In this document: positions 26,193 to 34,645 of the stretch, piece after piece | Layout: the number at the start of each line of letters is the position of its first letter | Position numbering within the stretch: the first letter of the stretch is position 1 | Source of the DNA: Clostridiales bacterium UBA6114 | GTDB lineage: Bacteria; Bacillota; Clostridia; Oscillospirales; Butyricicoccaceae | DNA: 64,000 bases | Assembly: GCA_002423435.1 (NCBI GenBank) | Contig: DIWE01000009.1 | Location: forward strand, 190,153-254,152 | Direction of reading: 5' to 3' | Notes under the pieces: generated by a model | Database searches by the model: none | Seen by the model: only the letters and a program-made list of their open reading frames with translations | What the model was told of the DNA's origin: nothing | Position numbers and translations under genes: made by a program

Positions 26193-27098
26193 ATGAACAA
26201 GATCGGGCTGCATATCGGCTACTTTTGGGGGACGAGCAAGGCGCACGATATTTTTTCCATGCTGGAGCTTACACACGCGGCGGGACTTGAAGTCATGGAG
26301 CTCAATCCCGCGTGGCTTCTCAGGCTGTCCGACGCCGAATGCCATGAACTGCTACGCAGGGCCAGGGAGCACGGCATGACCTTGACGCTCAACGGGGGCC
26401 TGGACCCGACAAACGATATCTCGTCCGATTCGGAGGAGATCCGGGAGGCCGGCGTCCGATACTGCATACAGGTGCTCGACAGGATGTACGCCCTTGAAAT
26501 GGCCGTCTGGTCCGGGCTCAATTACTCTGCGTGGCTGCGCGTGCCCGAGCCGTACGCGGACATTCCGGAGGAAAAGGAAAGAGCCCGGGAGCTGAGCATC
26601 CGGAGCCTTAAAAAAATCATGAGGGCTGCGGAGGCAAACGGCGTCGACTACTGCTTTGAAGTCGTCAACCGATACGAGCAGTTTCTGTTCAACACCGCCA
26701 AAGAGGCGGTCGCCTTTGCCGAAGAGATCGCAAGTCCGCGCGCCAAGGTCCATCTCGATACGTTCCACATGAATATTGAAGAAGACAACATGTTTTCCGC
26801 CATCGCTTATGCCGGCGAAAGCGGAAGGCTGGGCCATTTCCACGCCGGCGAATCCAACAGAAGGATTCCGGGCGTCGGTGAAAGCCATATGAACTGGGAC
26901 ATGATCGCCAAAGCCTTAAATTCCGCCGCCTACAAGGGCGCCGTCGTGATGGAGCCGTTTGTGCTGACAGCCGCCCATAACGCAAAACGCACGCGCGTGT
27001 GGCGCGACTTAAGCGGCGGCACCGATCTTCCGAGGCTGGTCGGGGAGGCTCGCGCGGGCGGCGAATTCCTTCGCAGGATCCTTAACGAAAACCTGTGA
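26193..27098 (+). CDS. Ketose 3-epimerase (D-psicose/D-tagatose 3-epimerase family TIM barrel)
   Basis: 301 residues. The manganese site and substrate loop of the DTE family are clear: CFEVVNRYEQ (metal Glu), VHLDTFHMNIEEDN (metal Asp), GHFHAGESNRR (metal His) and VVMEPFV (metal Glu). These enzymes invert C3 of free ketoses such as fructose, psicose, tagatose or xylulose. In this operon it probably converts the imported or oxidised sugar to the form used by the kinase. It starts 7 bases after the transketolase stop. Confidence 0.88.
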   Translation: MNKIGLHIGYFWGTSKAHDIFSMLELTHAAGLEVMELNPAWLLRLSDAECHELLRRAREHGMTLTLNGGLDPTNDISSDSEEIREAGVRYCIQVLDRMYALEMAVWSGLNYSAWLRVPEPYADIPEEKERARELSIRSLKKIMRAAEANGVDYCFEVVNRYEQFLFNTAKEAVAFAEEIASPRAKVHLDTFHMNIEEDNMFSAIAYAGESGRLGHFHAGESNRRIPGVGESHMNWDMIAKALNSAAYKGAVVMEPFVLTAAHNAKRTRVWRDLSGGTDLPRLVGEARAGGEFLRRILNENL

Positions 27099-27203
27099 AT
27101 ATCGGCCGGGCATACACCCGAAGGTCGGCCATGAAAGCGGCCGGCGGTTTTTCCGGCCTTTTACTGAAAGCTTCAGAGAAAGCGGAAAGGAATGGTCATA
27201 ACA

Positions 27204-28001
27204 ATGTATATAGAAAAACAACCGGTACGCGGGTACAACCGCTATTTAAGCGCCGACGAGAACAACGGCGAGGGGAGCATGATGGATGTCGCCCTGCTGA
27301 TTATGGAGGACGGCGACAGCCACACCTTTTCCGAGCCGCTGAAGGAGGTGGCGTGGATTCTGTTTTCGGGGAAAATGACCGTTTCTTACAGCGAGGGAAC
27401 AATTGAAATTGAGCGTCCCAATCCCTTCGACTGCAATCCGTGGTGCCTGCATATCTGCGCCGGTGACGTCTGCACGATCACCGCGCATGATCATTGCGAG
27501 GTATACGTCCAGAAAACGTATAACGACAGCAAATTTCCCGCTCATATGTATCGCCCCGAGGAGACGGATACATGGCGGCGCGGCGCCGACGGAGAGTGCG
27601 GCGGCTGCATCAAGCGCGACGTAAGGACCTGCTTCGATTACGAAAACGCGCCGTATTCGAACATGGTGTTGGGCGAGGTCGTCAATCTGCCCGGAAAATG
27701 GTCCAGTTATCCTCCCCACCACCATCCCCAGCCCGAAGTCTATTTTTTCTATTTTGACAAGCCCCAGGGCTTCGGCGCCGGCTGGGTGGACGGCCGGATC
27801 ACCGAGCTGCACCACTTCGGGCTGTCCGTCATCACGGAGGGAATCCACCCCGTGGTCGCGGCCCCCGGCTATCCCTGCTGCTACGTCTGGGGCATCCGCC
27901 ATCTTCCCGGAAACCCCTGGGAAAAAACGCGGATCGACGATCCCGCGCACGAATGGCTCACCGATCCCAAAGCAAGGTTCTGGGACGTGGAAAACAAATA
28001 G
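27204..28001 (+). CDS. IolB/KduI-family cupin isomerase
   Basis: About 265 residues from the ATG at 27204. Two cupin halves; the metal site is in SSYPPHHHPQPEVYFFYFDKPQG with more ligands in the EGIHPVVAAPGY segment. IolB converts 5-deoxy-glucuronate to 5-dehydro-2-deoxygluconate in inositol breakdown, and KduI acts on an unsaturated uronate product. The other dedicated inositol genes iolD and iolG are not here, so the substrate may be a related sugar acid. Last gene of the operon, followed by a terminator. Confidence 0.85.
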   Translation: MYIEKQPVRGYNRYLSADENNGEGSMMDVALLIMEDGDSHTFSEPLKEVAWILFSGKMTVSYSEGTIEIERPNPFDCNPWCLHICAGDVCTITAHDHCEVYVQKTYNDSKFPAHMYRPEETDTWRRGADGECGGCIKRDVRTCFDYENAPYSNMVLGEVVNLPGKWSSYPPHHHPQPEVYFFYFDKPQGFGAGWVDGRITELHHFGLSVITEGIHPVVAAPGYPCCYVWGIRHLPGNPWEKTRIDDPAHEWLTDPKARFWDVENK

Positions 28002-28024
28002 GCGATTCACGCAAAAGAAATAAA

Positions 28025-28071
28025 CGCAGATGCCGGACACCGCTGCCGGGTGTACAGCATCTGCGCTTTTG
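28025..28071 (+). terminator. Terminator of the sugar operon
   Basis: CGCAGATGC (28025-28033) pairs with GCATCTGCG (28057-28065), with an inner ACACC/GGTGT stem, followed by CTTTT. Confidence 0.85.
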
Positions 28072-28100
28072 TCGCGCCAAAAGCGGCTTCGCTTTATATA

Positions 28101-28156
28101 AACCACCGACCGGTGAACTGATCCGCGGAGCAGTTCATTGAGGCCGGTGGTTTTTT
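28101..28156 (-). terminator. Terminator between the sugar operon and the citrate-lyase operon
   Basis: AACCACCG (28101-28108) pairs with CGGTGGTT (28145-28152), with an inner GTGAACTG stem. Plus strand follows with TTTTTT and minus strand with TTTATATAAA, so it may serve both convergent operons. Confidence 0.7.
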
Positions 28157-28177
28157 ATCGGGGAAACTCCCGCGATT

Positions 28178-30487
28178 TCAGCGCCCTTTGAGCGCTTTGG
28201 CGTTAAAATTGATCAGGCATCCGTCAAGGATGATCTGTTTTTCATCGGCCGTCAGCTCGCCGAGCGAAAGACGGATCTTTTTTACCTCACCGCCGATCAC
28301 ATACGCGTCTATCTGCGCGGGCGCCTTCCCGACCGCATCGCGGACGTCGGGCACAAAGAGATAGCTGCCGTTTCCAAACTCGGGCTCGCCGTCTGTTATA
28401 AACGGGATCATGCCCCAGTTTATCAGGTTGCTGCGGTAGCGTTTTGTCGCGTATTCCCGCGCGATGTTTGCGCTGCCGCCCAGCACGCGCTGACAGCTTG
28501 CCGCCTGCTCGCGGGCGCTTCCGTCGCCGGGCTTTACGGCGTAGATCGTCGAGCCGATGGTGGTTTTCATCGGGTCGACGCCTTCGCATCCGGCAATCGA
28601 GCGTATTTTCAAGAACACCTCTTTAAGTTCCGGGGAGGAGCTTTCCGGATTTTCGCCGTTTAAGCGCGCGTTCTCCACCTTCTGCACCGCCTTGGCCTTC
28701 CCGACATAGGACGGGTCCTTGCGCGACAGCGCAAATTCCGAAAGGCCGATCGGATTGGAACGGAAGGAGGAGGTCTCGCCCGAGGGGATCAGCTCGTCGG
28801 TGGTGGTGACCGGGTCGGTGATATAGGATACGACCTTCATCAGCAGGTCTTTCTCAAGCTGGGGCATCGGCGGCCAGTCGACGATATTCGGGCCGTATTT
28901 AAGCGGATAATCCGGTTCGGCGTGGCCGAAACCGTCGTAAACGCGGCTTGCATACGGTGTGTTGTCAAAGCGGTAGGGCGGGATATCGTAGGAAATGCCG
29001 CTTAGCTCGGTCGCGGGCGTCAGATACCCGCCGTTTCGCGCGGTGGCCGCGACGCTGCGCGCGTCCATGAGCGCGACCGACGCGATCTGCCCGTTGCGCG
29101 GCTTGGAGCCCTCGCGGTTGGGGAAGTTGCGGGTCGTATGGCGTATGCTGAGCGCCTTGTTCGCGGGCACGTCTCCCGCGCCGAAGCACGGGCCGCAAAA
29201 CGCGGTGCGGATAATGGCGCCCGACTGCATCAGCTCGGCCACAGTGCCGTTTCTGGTCAGTTCCAGCATTACCGGCTGGCTGGACGGATAGACCGACAGC
29301 GCGAATTCCCCGCTGCCGACGCTGTGCCCTTTCAGTATGGAGGCCGCCGCCATCACATTAGAGTAGGTGCCGCCGGCGCATCCGGCGATGATCCCCTGGT
29401 CGACCTTCAGCCGGCCGTTTTCAATCTTATCGGTCAGATTGAATTCGACGTCCGGGTTTTCAAGGACGCTTTGCGCCTGCTTTTCAACCTCGCGCAGGAT
29501 GTCCCCAAGGTTCTGGTTCAGCGTCTCGATTTCATAGGCGTTCGACGGGTGAAACGGCAGCGCGATCATCGGCTTTACCGTGGAAAGGTCGACGAAAACC
29601 ATGCCGTCGTAATAAGCGACATCGGCGGGCGATATCTCGCGGTAGTCCTCCGGGCGCCTGTGATCCTCGAAAAATCTCTTTGTGTCGTCGTCCGTCCTCC
29701 AGATGGAGGTGAGACAGGCGGTCTCCGTCGTCATCACGTCGATGCCGCTGCGGTAATCTGTGGGCAGGCTTGAGACGCCGTCTCCCACGAACTCCATCAC
29801 GCTGTTTTTGACATAGCCGTTTTGGAAAACCGCGCCGATGATCGCGAGCGCGACATCCTGCGGGCCGACGCCCGGCTGCGGCCGGCCGGTCAGATAAACG
29901 CACACCACGCGCGGATAGGAAATGTCATAGGTTTTTTCCAGAAGCTGCTTTACAAGCTCGCCGCCGCCCTCTCCGATCGCCATGGTGCCGAGAGCGCCGT
30001 AGCGGGTATGGCTGTCGCTGCCGAGGATCATCCTCCCGCAGCCCGCCATCATTTCCCGCATGTACATGTGCATGACCGCCATATGCGGGGGCACATAGAT
30101 TCCGCCGTATTTCCTCGCGGCCGACAGGCCGAACATGTGGTCGTCCTCGTTGATCGTGCCGCCGACGGCGCAGAGGCTGTTATGGCAGTTCGTAAGCACG
30201 TAGGGGATTGGAAACTCCCGCAGGCCGCTGGCCCTGGCGGTCTGGACAATTCCCACAAAGGTGATGTCGTGGGAGGTCATCGAATCGAATTTGATTTTGA
30301 GCTTTTCCATGCTGTCGGAGGTGTTGTGGGCCTTGAGGATCGAGTAGGCCATCGTGCCCTTTCTGCCTTCCCCGCGGTCGGGTACCCCTCCCGTCATTGC
30401 CTTAAGCTTTGCGGCGCCTTCCTGGCTGTCCTCGACAATCTCCGTGCCGTTTACAAGATATACGCCGCCGTCATACAGTTTAATCAT
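28178..30487 (-). CDS. Aconitase-superfamily hydratase (YbhJ-like), copy 1
   Basis: 769 residues from the ATG at 30487, which has AGGAGG 8 bases upstream. A much longer open frame continues upstream but is antisense-type chance reading over citF. The iron-sulfur ligands are seen in IIAGCAGGTYSN and FCGPCFGAGD. Other aconitase-like blocks are LGSDSHTRYGALG and RNFPNREGSK. YbhJ-type proteins resemble aconitase but have no firmly known substrate. It is the last gene of a citDEF operon, so it should isomerise or hydrate a citrate-like acid. A full-length paralogue is at 43921-46170. Confidence 0.88.
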   Translation of the reverse strand: MIKLYDGGVYLVNGTEIVEDSQEGAAKLKAMTGGVPDRGEGRKGTMAYSILKAHNTSDSMEKLKIKFDSMTSHDITFVGIVQTARASGLREFPIPYVLTNCHNSLCAVGGTINEDDHMFGLSAARKYGGIYVPPHMAVMHMYMREMMAGCGRMILGSDSHTRYGALGTMAIGEGGGELVKQLLEKTYDISYPRVVCVYLTGRPQPGVGPQDVALAIIGAVFQNGYVKNSVMEFVGDGVSSLPTDYRSGIDVMTTETACLTSIWRTDDDTKRFFEDHRRPEDYREISPADVAYYDGMVFVDLSTVKPMIALPFHPSNAYEIETLNQNLGDILREVEKQAQSVLENPDVEFNLTDKIENGRLKVDQGIIAGCAGGTYSNVMAAASILKGHSVGSGEFALSVYPSSQPVMLELTRNGTVAELMQSGAIIRTAFCGPCFGAGDVPANKALSIRHTTRNFPNREGSKPRNGQIASVALMDARSVAATARNGGYLTPATELSGISYDIPPYRFDNTPYASRVYDGFGHAEPDYPLKYGPNIVDWPPMPQLEKDLLMKVVSYITDPVTTTDELIPSGETSSFRSNPIGLSEFALSRKDPSYVGKAKAVQKVENARLNGENPESSSPELKEVFLKIRSIAGCEGVDPMKTTIGSTIYAVKPGDGSAREQAASCQRVLGGSANIAREYATKRYRSNLINWGMIPFITDGEPEFGNGSYLFVPDVRDAVGKAPAQIDAYVIGGEVKKIRLSLGELTADEKQIILDGCLINFNAKALKGR

Positions 30488-30501
30488 ATGTAAACCTCCT
30501 G

Positions 30502-32040
30502 TTATTCTTTCACCTGTCGCACGAGGTCGATGACCGATCCGTCGCGATAGGTGACCACGCCGACTATCTTGTCGGTATATTCGATGCGGTCGGGCTTGCC
30601 GACGATCCGCTCGGCCTTGTCCTTGAGCTCCTCGGCGGTGCAAAGCGGCAGATTGGAATCCCGGAAGCTCTTTATCAGGTCCTGCCTGTTCGGGTTTACC
30701 GCGATGCCGTGGTCGGTCACGATGACGTCGACGGTTTTGCCGGGCGTCACGACGGTGTTTACGTGCTCGACGAGGCAGGGAATGCGCCCGCGGATGAGCG
30801 GCATGACCACGATGGCGACGCTCGCGCCATAGGCCGTGTCGGGGTGCCCGCCGATCGCGCCGCGGATCACGCCGTCGGAGCCGGTCAGGACGTTTACATT
30901 GAAATCGCAGTCGGCCTCGAGCGCGGACAGCACGACCACGTCGAGCTGGTTGACCGCCGTACCCTGATTGCTCGGGCTCGCGTAGTAGGACGCGGAGATC
31001 TGCTGATGAAACCGGTTGTTTTTGAGCGACTCGGCCGCCTTCAGATCGAAGCTCTGCACGTCGAGAATCTTTTTGACAAGCCCCTCCTCGTACAGATCGA
31101 CTATTGAGCCGGTGATGCCGCCGAGGGCAAAGCTTGCCTTGATATTGTCCCGAAGCATCTTGTCGCGCAAAAAACGTGCGACCGCTAAAGACGCGCCGCC
31201 CGAGCCCATCTGGATCGAAAAGCCGTCCTTTAAGCGTCCGCTCGCCTCGATGACGCGGGCGGCGGTCTCGGCGATCAGCAGATCCTTGGGATTTTTGGTA
31301 AAGCGGGTCGCGCCGCTCATGATGCCCGCCGGATCGCCGATCTCGGGCACCACGACGATATAATCGACGTCCGACTCGGGGATGCCGAACGGCGCGTTCG
31401 GGTAAGGTACGATATTGTTCGTGATGATGATCGTGTTTTTGGCGTAGGCCGCGTCGCATTTTGCATAGCCCATCGAACCGCACATCACGCCGGTGTTGTT
31501 GTCGCGGGAGTAGCCGTTTGCGTTGCCGAACGGATCGCAGGACGGCGCGCCGAGAAACGCCACGTCGATCGGCAGTTCTTCCTTCTCAATCGCGAAGGCG
31601 CGGCCGCCGTGGCTGCGAAACACCACCGGCACGTCCATGAGGCCGTGGGAAACCGCGTCGGCGAGCTCGCCCCGGAGCCCGCTTGTCTCAATTCGGCGGA
31701 TCAGGCCGTTTTTGATATGCCGGATCAGCGGCGCGTGGCAGTCGGACAGCGAGCTCGCCGCCAGTACCAGATCCTTAAAGCCCATCCCGGCGAGGATATC
31801 GGTCACCATATTGACGATATAGTCGCCGTTTCTGAAATGGTGGTGGAACGAGATCGTCATGCCGTTTTTGAGCCCCGAAAGCCGGATGGCCTCCTCCAGG
31901 CTGCCGACGATCTTGTTGTTCAGCTTTTCCCGCTCGGCCAGGGTGCGCGAGTTCTTAATAAGCTGCTCCGGCCGGAATACGCCTGTTACCGCGGTCAATT
32001 CTTTGAAATGTGGAATTTTATCAAGCTCAATGGAACCCAT
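30502..32040 (-). CDS. citF: Citrate lyase alpha subunit (CoA/ACP transferase)
   Basis: 512 residues, the usual CitF length, from the ATG at 32040 with AGGAGGGG 6 bases upstream. Typical stretches are GMTISFHHHFRNGDYIVN, FLGAPSCDPFGNANGYS and VTDHGIAVNPNR. CitF swaps acetyl on the lyase ACP for citrate. It lies between citE and the aconitase-like gene. Whether it acts on citrate or a related tricarboxylate cannot be seen. Confidence 0.95.
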   Translation of the reverse strand: MGSIELDKIPHFKELTAVTGVFRPEQLIKNSRTLAEREKLNNKIVGSLEEAIRLSGLKNGMTISFHHHFRNGDYIVNMVTDILAGMGFKDLVLAASSLSDCHAPLIRHIKNGLIRRIETSGLRGELADAVSHGLMDVPVVFRSHGGRAFAIEKEELPIDVAFLGAPSCDPFGNANGYSRDNNTGVMCGSMGYAKCDAAYAKNTIIITNNIVPYPNAPFGIPESDVDYIVVVPEIGDPAGIMSGATRFTKNPKDLLIAETAARVIEASGRLKDGFSIQMGSGGASLAVARFLRDKMLRDNIKASFALGGITGSIVDLYEEGLVKKILDVQSFDLKAAESLKNNRFHQQISASYYASPSNQGTAVNQLDVVVLSALEADCDFNVNVLTGSDGVIRGAIGGHPDTAYGASVAIVVMPLIRGRIPCLVEHVNTVVTPGKTVDVIVTDHGIAVNPNRQDLIKSFRDSNLPLCTAEELKDKAERIVGKPDRIEYTDKIVGVVTYRDGSVIDLVRQVKE

Positions 32041-32054
32041 AGTGACCCCTCCTA

Positions 32055-32930
32055 TCAAAGCACGCCGACCGCGCGGGCAATATCGAGCACATACTGCGCG
32101 CGTTCGACGATCGGCTTGTCAATCATTTTGCCGTTTAGTGAGATTACTCCGCTGCCTCTGCTGTTTGCCTCCTCGATGGCGTCCATGACCGCAAGGGCCT
32201 TGTCGATCTCCTTTTGGGAGGGGGTAAAGACTTCATGTACCGGCTTTATCTGCCTCGGGTTGATCACCGATTTTCCGTCAAACCCGAGCTGTTTGATAAA
32301 CGCGACTTCCCTGCGGAAGCCTTCCTCGTCATTCAGATCGGAAAAAACGGTATCGATCGCGTCGATCCCCGCAGTACGCGCCGCGAGCAGCACCATACTG
32401 CGCCCGAACAAAAGCTCGATGCCGTCGGCGGAACGGCTGGTCCGAAGGTCGGTGACATAGTCCTCCGCGCCGATCGCGATCCCGATAAGCCGTTTGCTGG
32501 AAAGCGCAATCTCCTTGGCGTTAAGTACCCCTGCCGCGCTCTCGATCGCGGCCATCATGCGGGTATGACCAATTTCGATGCCGTTTTCCCGCTCGATGCG
32601 TTCGATCTCCCGCTCGCAGTCTATGACGTCCTTCGCGCACTCGGTTTTGGGCAGGCGGATGACCACCTTCCCGGTGCGCACCATGGCTTCAAGGTCGCTT
32701 ATACCCATGTCCGTATCCAGAGAGTTGATCCTTACCACAAGCTCTTTTCCGGGGTAGTCAAGGGTGGTCAGCGCCTCATATACCAGAAAACGCGCCGAGT
32801 CCTTCTCCTTCAGGGAGACGGAATCCTCCAGATCAAACATGATACAGTCGGAGTTGTAAATGCCCGCGTCCATGACCATACCGGGATTGTTGCCCGGCAC
32901 ATACAGCATCGTTCTGCGCAGCTGTTTCAT
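32055..32930 (-). CDS. citE: Citrate lyase beta subunit (citryl-ACP lyase)
   Basis: 291 residues from the ATG at 32930, which overlaps the citD stop as ATGA and has AAGGTG upstream. It shows LRRTMLYVPGNNPGM at the N-terminus, the magnesium-binding IMFDLEDSVSLKEKDSAR, and MAAIESAAGVLNA. The subunit cleaves citryl-ACP to oxaloacetate and acetyl-ACP by a TIM-barrel aldol mechanism. Part of citDEF. Confidence 0.96.
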   Translation of the reverse strand: MKQLRRTMLYVPGNNPGMVMDAGIYNSDCIMFDLEDSVSLKEKDSARFLVYEALTTLDYPGKELVVRINSLDTDMGISDLEAMVRTGKVVIRLPKTECAKDVIDCEREIERIERENGIEIGHTRMMAAIESAAGVLNAKEIALSSKRLIGIAIGAEDYVTDLRTSRSADGIELLFGRSMVLLAARTAGIDAIDTVFSDLNDEEGFRREVAFIKQLGFDGKSVINPRQIKPVHEVFTPSQKEIDKALAVMDAIEEANSRGSGVISLNGKMIDKPIVERAQYVLDIARAVGVL

Positions 32931-33226
32931 CTGAGCACCTTCTCCCATTTGCAGTCCGTCCCGCCGCATGCGCGCAAAACGGCGGTCTTTACCCTCGCCC
33001 GGATGGTACAGTCGAGCGCCCCTTTGTCCACCGCCTTGACCTTTACGGCGCCGACTTCGAGCTTTTTAAGCGTCTCGGCGATCGTTTTCCGGATCTTCGC
33101 GCCAAACTGCTTTTCCACGGAGCTGTCAAGCTCGATCTCCACCCCGCCTCCTTCGGCCGGGATGAGCGTCACCATGATGTCGCTGGACTCCAGTGTTCCA
33201 GCCGTGGCAATCTTCTGGATTTCCAT
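32927..33226 (-). CDS. citD: Citrate lyase acyl carrier protein (gamma subunit)
   Basis: 99 residues from the second of two ATGs (33226), which places the prosthetic-group Ser at position 14 in AGTLESSD, as in known CitD, and gives AGGAGG a 7-base spacing. KQFGAKIRKTI and DKGALDCTIRARV match the family. The Ser carries the phosphoribosyl-dephospho-CoA group. First gene of the operon. The genes for making and attaching that group (citG, citX) and the acetylating ligase (citC) are absent from the window. Confidence 0.95.
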   Translation of the reverse strand: MEIQKIATAGTLESSDIMVTLIPAEGGGVEIELDSSVEKQFGAKIRKTIAETLKKLEVGAVKVKAVDKGALDCTIRARVKTAVLRACGGTDCKWEKVLR

Positions 33227-33338
33227 CATTTTGCCTCCTACATTTACTTGTTCTAAAAAATCGATCAGGGATTCCCCCGCGGGATTTTATTTTTTAAACA
33301 AGATCTCACATATAAATCATACAATCAAATGAGGAAAA

Positions 33339-33383
33339 GGTAAAATAGTATAAAACTATATTTATGATAAATAAATTTTATGG
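33339..33383 (-). promoter_or_regulatory. Shared 45-bp promoter element, copy 1 (citDEF operon)
   Basis: Minus strand begins CCATAAAATTTATTTATCAT and ends TTTTATACTATTTTACC, with a -10 TATACT at 33352-33347 and no good -35, fitting an activator-dependent promoter. Near-identical elements precede two other operons (42642-42687 and 43786-43831), each in the same orientation relative to the genes it would drive. The remaining bases between 33227 and 33432 show nothing else. Confidence 0.8.
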
Positions 33384-33432
33384 TTGCGCCCATCCTCGGG
33401 TTTTGCGCCCTGCGCTCATCCAAAAACGGCTG

Positions 33433-33473
33433 CAAAAACACATGGACAAACCGATTTTTTCGGTTTGTCCATG
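33433..33473 (-). terminator. Terminator of the SDR-to-amidohydrolase operon
   Basis: A perfect 13-bp stem CATGGACAAACCG/CGGTTTGTCCATG; on the minus strand it is followed by TGTTTTTG. It lies 10 bases past the amidohydrolase stop and separates it from citDEF. Confidence 0.82.
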
Positions 33474-33483
33474 AAGACGCTAT

Positions 33484-34620
33484 TTAAAAATCGATCTGTC
33501 TGAAAACGGGGACGCCCTCGCGGATCGTCATTTCGGTTTTGATGAGCCGGTCTCCGGTCATCTTCTCGCCGTGGGAATCGTCGAATTTCGTTTCCTTTTC
33601 GACGATCCTGAAAATCGCGACATCCGCGCAGGAGCCGGGAGACAGCGTGCCGATCTCGCGGAGCCGCCCCATTTTCCGCGCGGGGTTTTCCGTCACGATC
33701 TGAATCAGCCTGTAAAAATCGATCCCCATATTCAGGAATTTCGACATCACATTGCCCATTGAAAACAGCGGGGGCCTGTACATGGTTTTCATGCTGATAT
33801 CCGAGGTGATAAAGTCCGGCAGGAAGCCCTCCGACAGCGCATGAAGCGCCGTTTTATTGGAAAACTGGTTGCCGCCGTGAGCCGCGTCGAACAGAATCCC
33901 CCTTTTTCTCGCCTCCCACACCTCTTTTAAGACCCTTCCGTCCTCCCCGATGATCGTGCGGCCTTTTCCATGGTACACATGGCAGAAAATATCGCCCGGC
34001 CGGAGCAGATCGAGCGTTTCGCGAACCTCGCCGGGGGAATTCGTCACGTGCACAACCACATATGTATTGATCTCGCCGGCGATCCGGACCATCTCTTTGA
34101 GCGGCTCAAGTCCGTATTCCTTCGCGATCTCCTTGCTCTGCCGCAGCTTGAGCCCCAGAATGTCATCCCTGTACTTTTCGCAAAACCTCTTGATTTTCGG
34201 GATGTTAAACGCCTTCGGGTCGACGTTTTCGGGATAGGTGACCGTTCCGAGGCCAAGGGAGCACACATTCAAATAGCTCAGGATTCTGACCTTGCTCATC
34301 GGGATCACGCTGTTTCGGAACAGCTCGTAATTTGCCACCCCGGCGCTGCCGCCGTCGACGCAGGTCGTCACCCCCATGGGAAAACACGTGGAGTCCGGGT
34401 AAATCCCGCGTTCCGTTCCGTCGGTATAGATATGCGCGTGAAAATCGATGATGCCCGGCGTGACAAAGCAGCCCGAGGCGTCGACCACCTCCTCCGCGTC
34501 CTCGGAGCCGCAAAGTCCCATGTCGACGATTTTCCCTTCTTTTATCCCAACCGTATCCCGCCTGTTTATATTGTTCGCGGGATCGACCACGACAGCGTTT
34601 TTGATAATCATGTCAAGCAT
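33484..34620 (-). CDS. Amidohydrolase/deacetylase-family metallohydrolase
   Basis: 378 residues. The metal site of a dihydroorotase-like TIM barrel is complete: DFHAHIY (HxH), LGLKLRQS (carboxylated Lys), VVVHVTNSP, FCHVYHGKG and FITSDIS (Asp). Family members open cyclic amides or lactones or remove acyl groups. Last gene of an eight-kilobase operon with a TAXI-TRAP transporter, so it may open or deacylate the imported compound. The substrate is not predictable. Confidence 0.85.
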   Translation of the reverse strand: MLDMIIKNAVVVDPANNINRRDTVGIKEGKIVDMGLCGSEDAEEVVDASGCFVTPGIIDFHAHIYTDGTERGIYPDSTCFPMGVTTCVDGGSAGVANYELFRNSVIPMSKVRILSYLNVCSLGLGTVTYPENVDPKAFNIPKIKRFCEKYRDDILGLKLRQSKEIAKEYGLEPLKEMVRIAGEINTYVVVHVTNSPGEVRETLDLLRPGDIFCHVYHGKGRTIIGEDGRVLKEVWEARKRGILFDAAHGGNQFSNKTALHALSEGFLPDFITSDISMKTMYRPPLFSMGNVMSKFLNMGIDFYRLIQIVTENPARKMGRLREIGTLSPGSCADVAIFRIVEKETKFDDSHGEKMTGDRLIKTEMTIREGVPVFRQIDF

Positions 34621-34645
34621 TTAAGATACCCTCCCAAAATCGCGG

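Noticed and set aside
27204..28001. Part of a complete myo-inositol (iol) operon
   Set aside because: Only the IolB-like, kinase and aldolase families overlap; iolG, iolD, iolA and a clear iolE are absent, and a transketolase pair and ketose 3-epimerase do not belong to that pathway.
30488..31483. A 330-codon extension at the start of the aconitase-like copy 1
   Set aside because: It is antisense-type low-complexity Arg-rich sequence over citF in another frame, while the ATG at 30487 has AGGAGG and matches the paralogue start.
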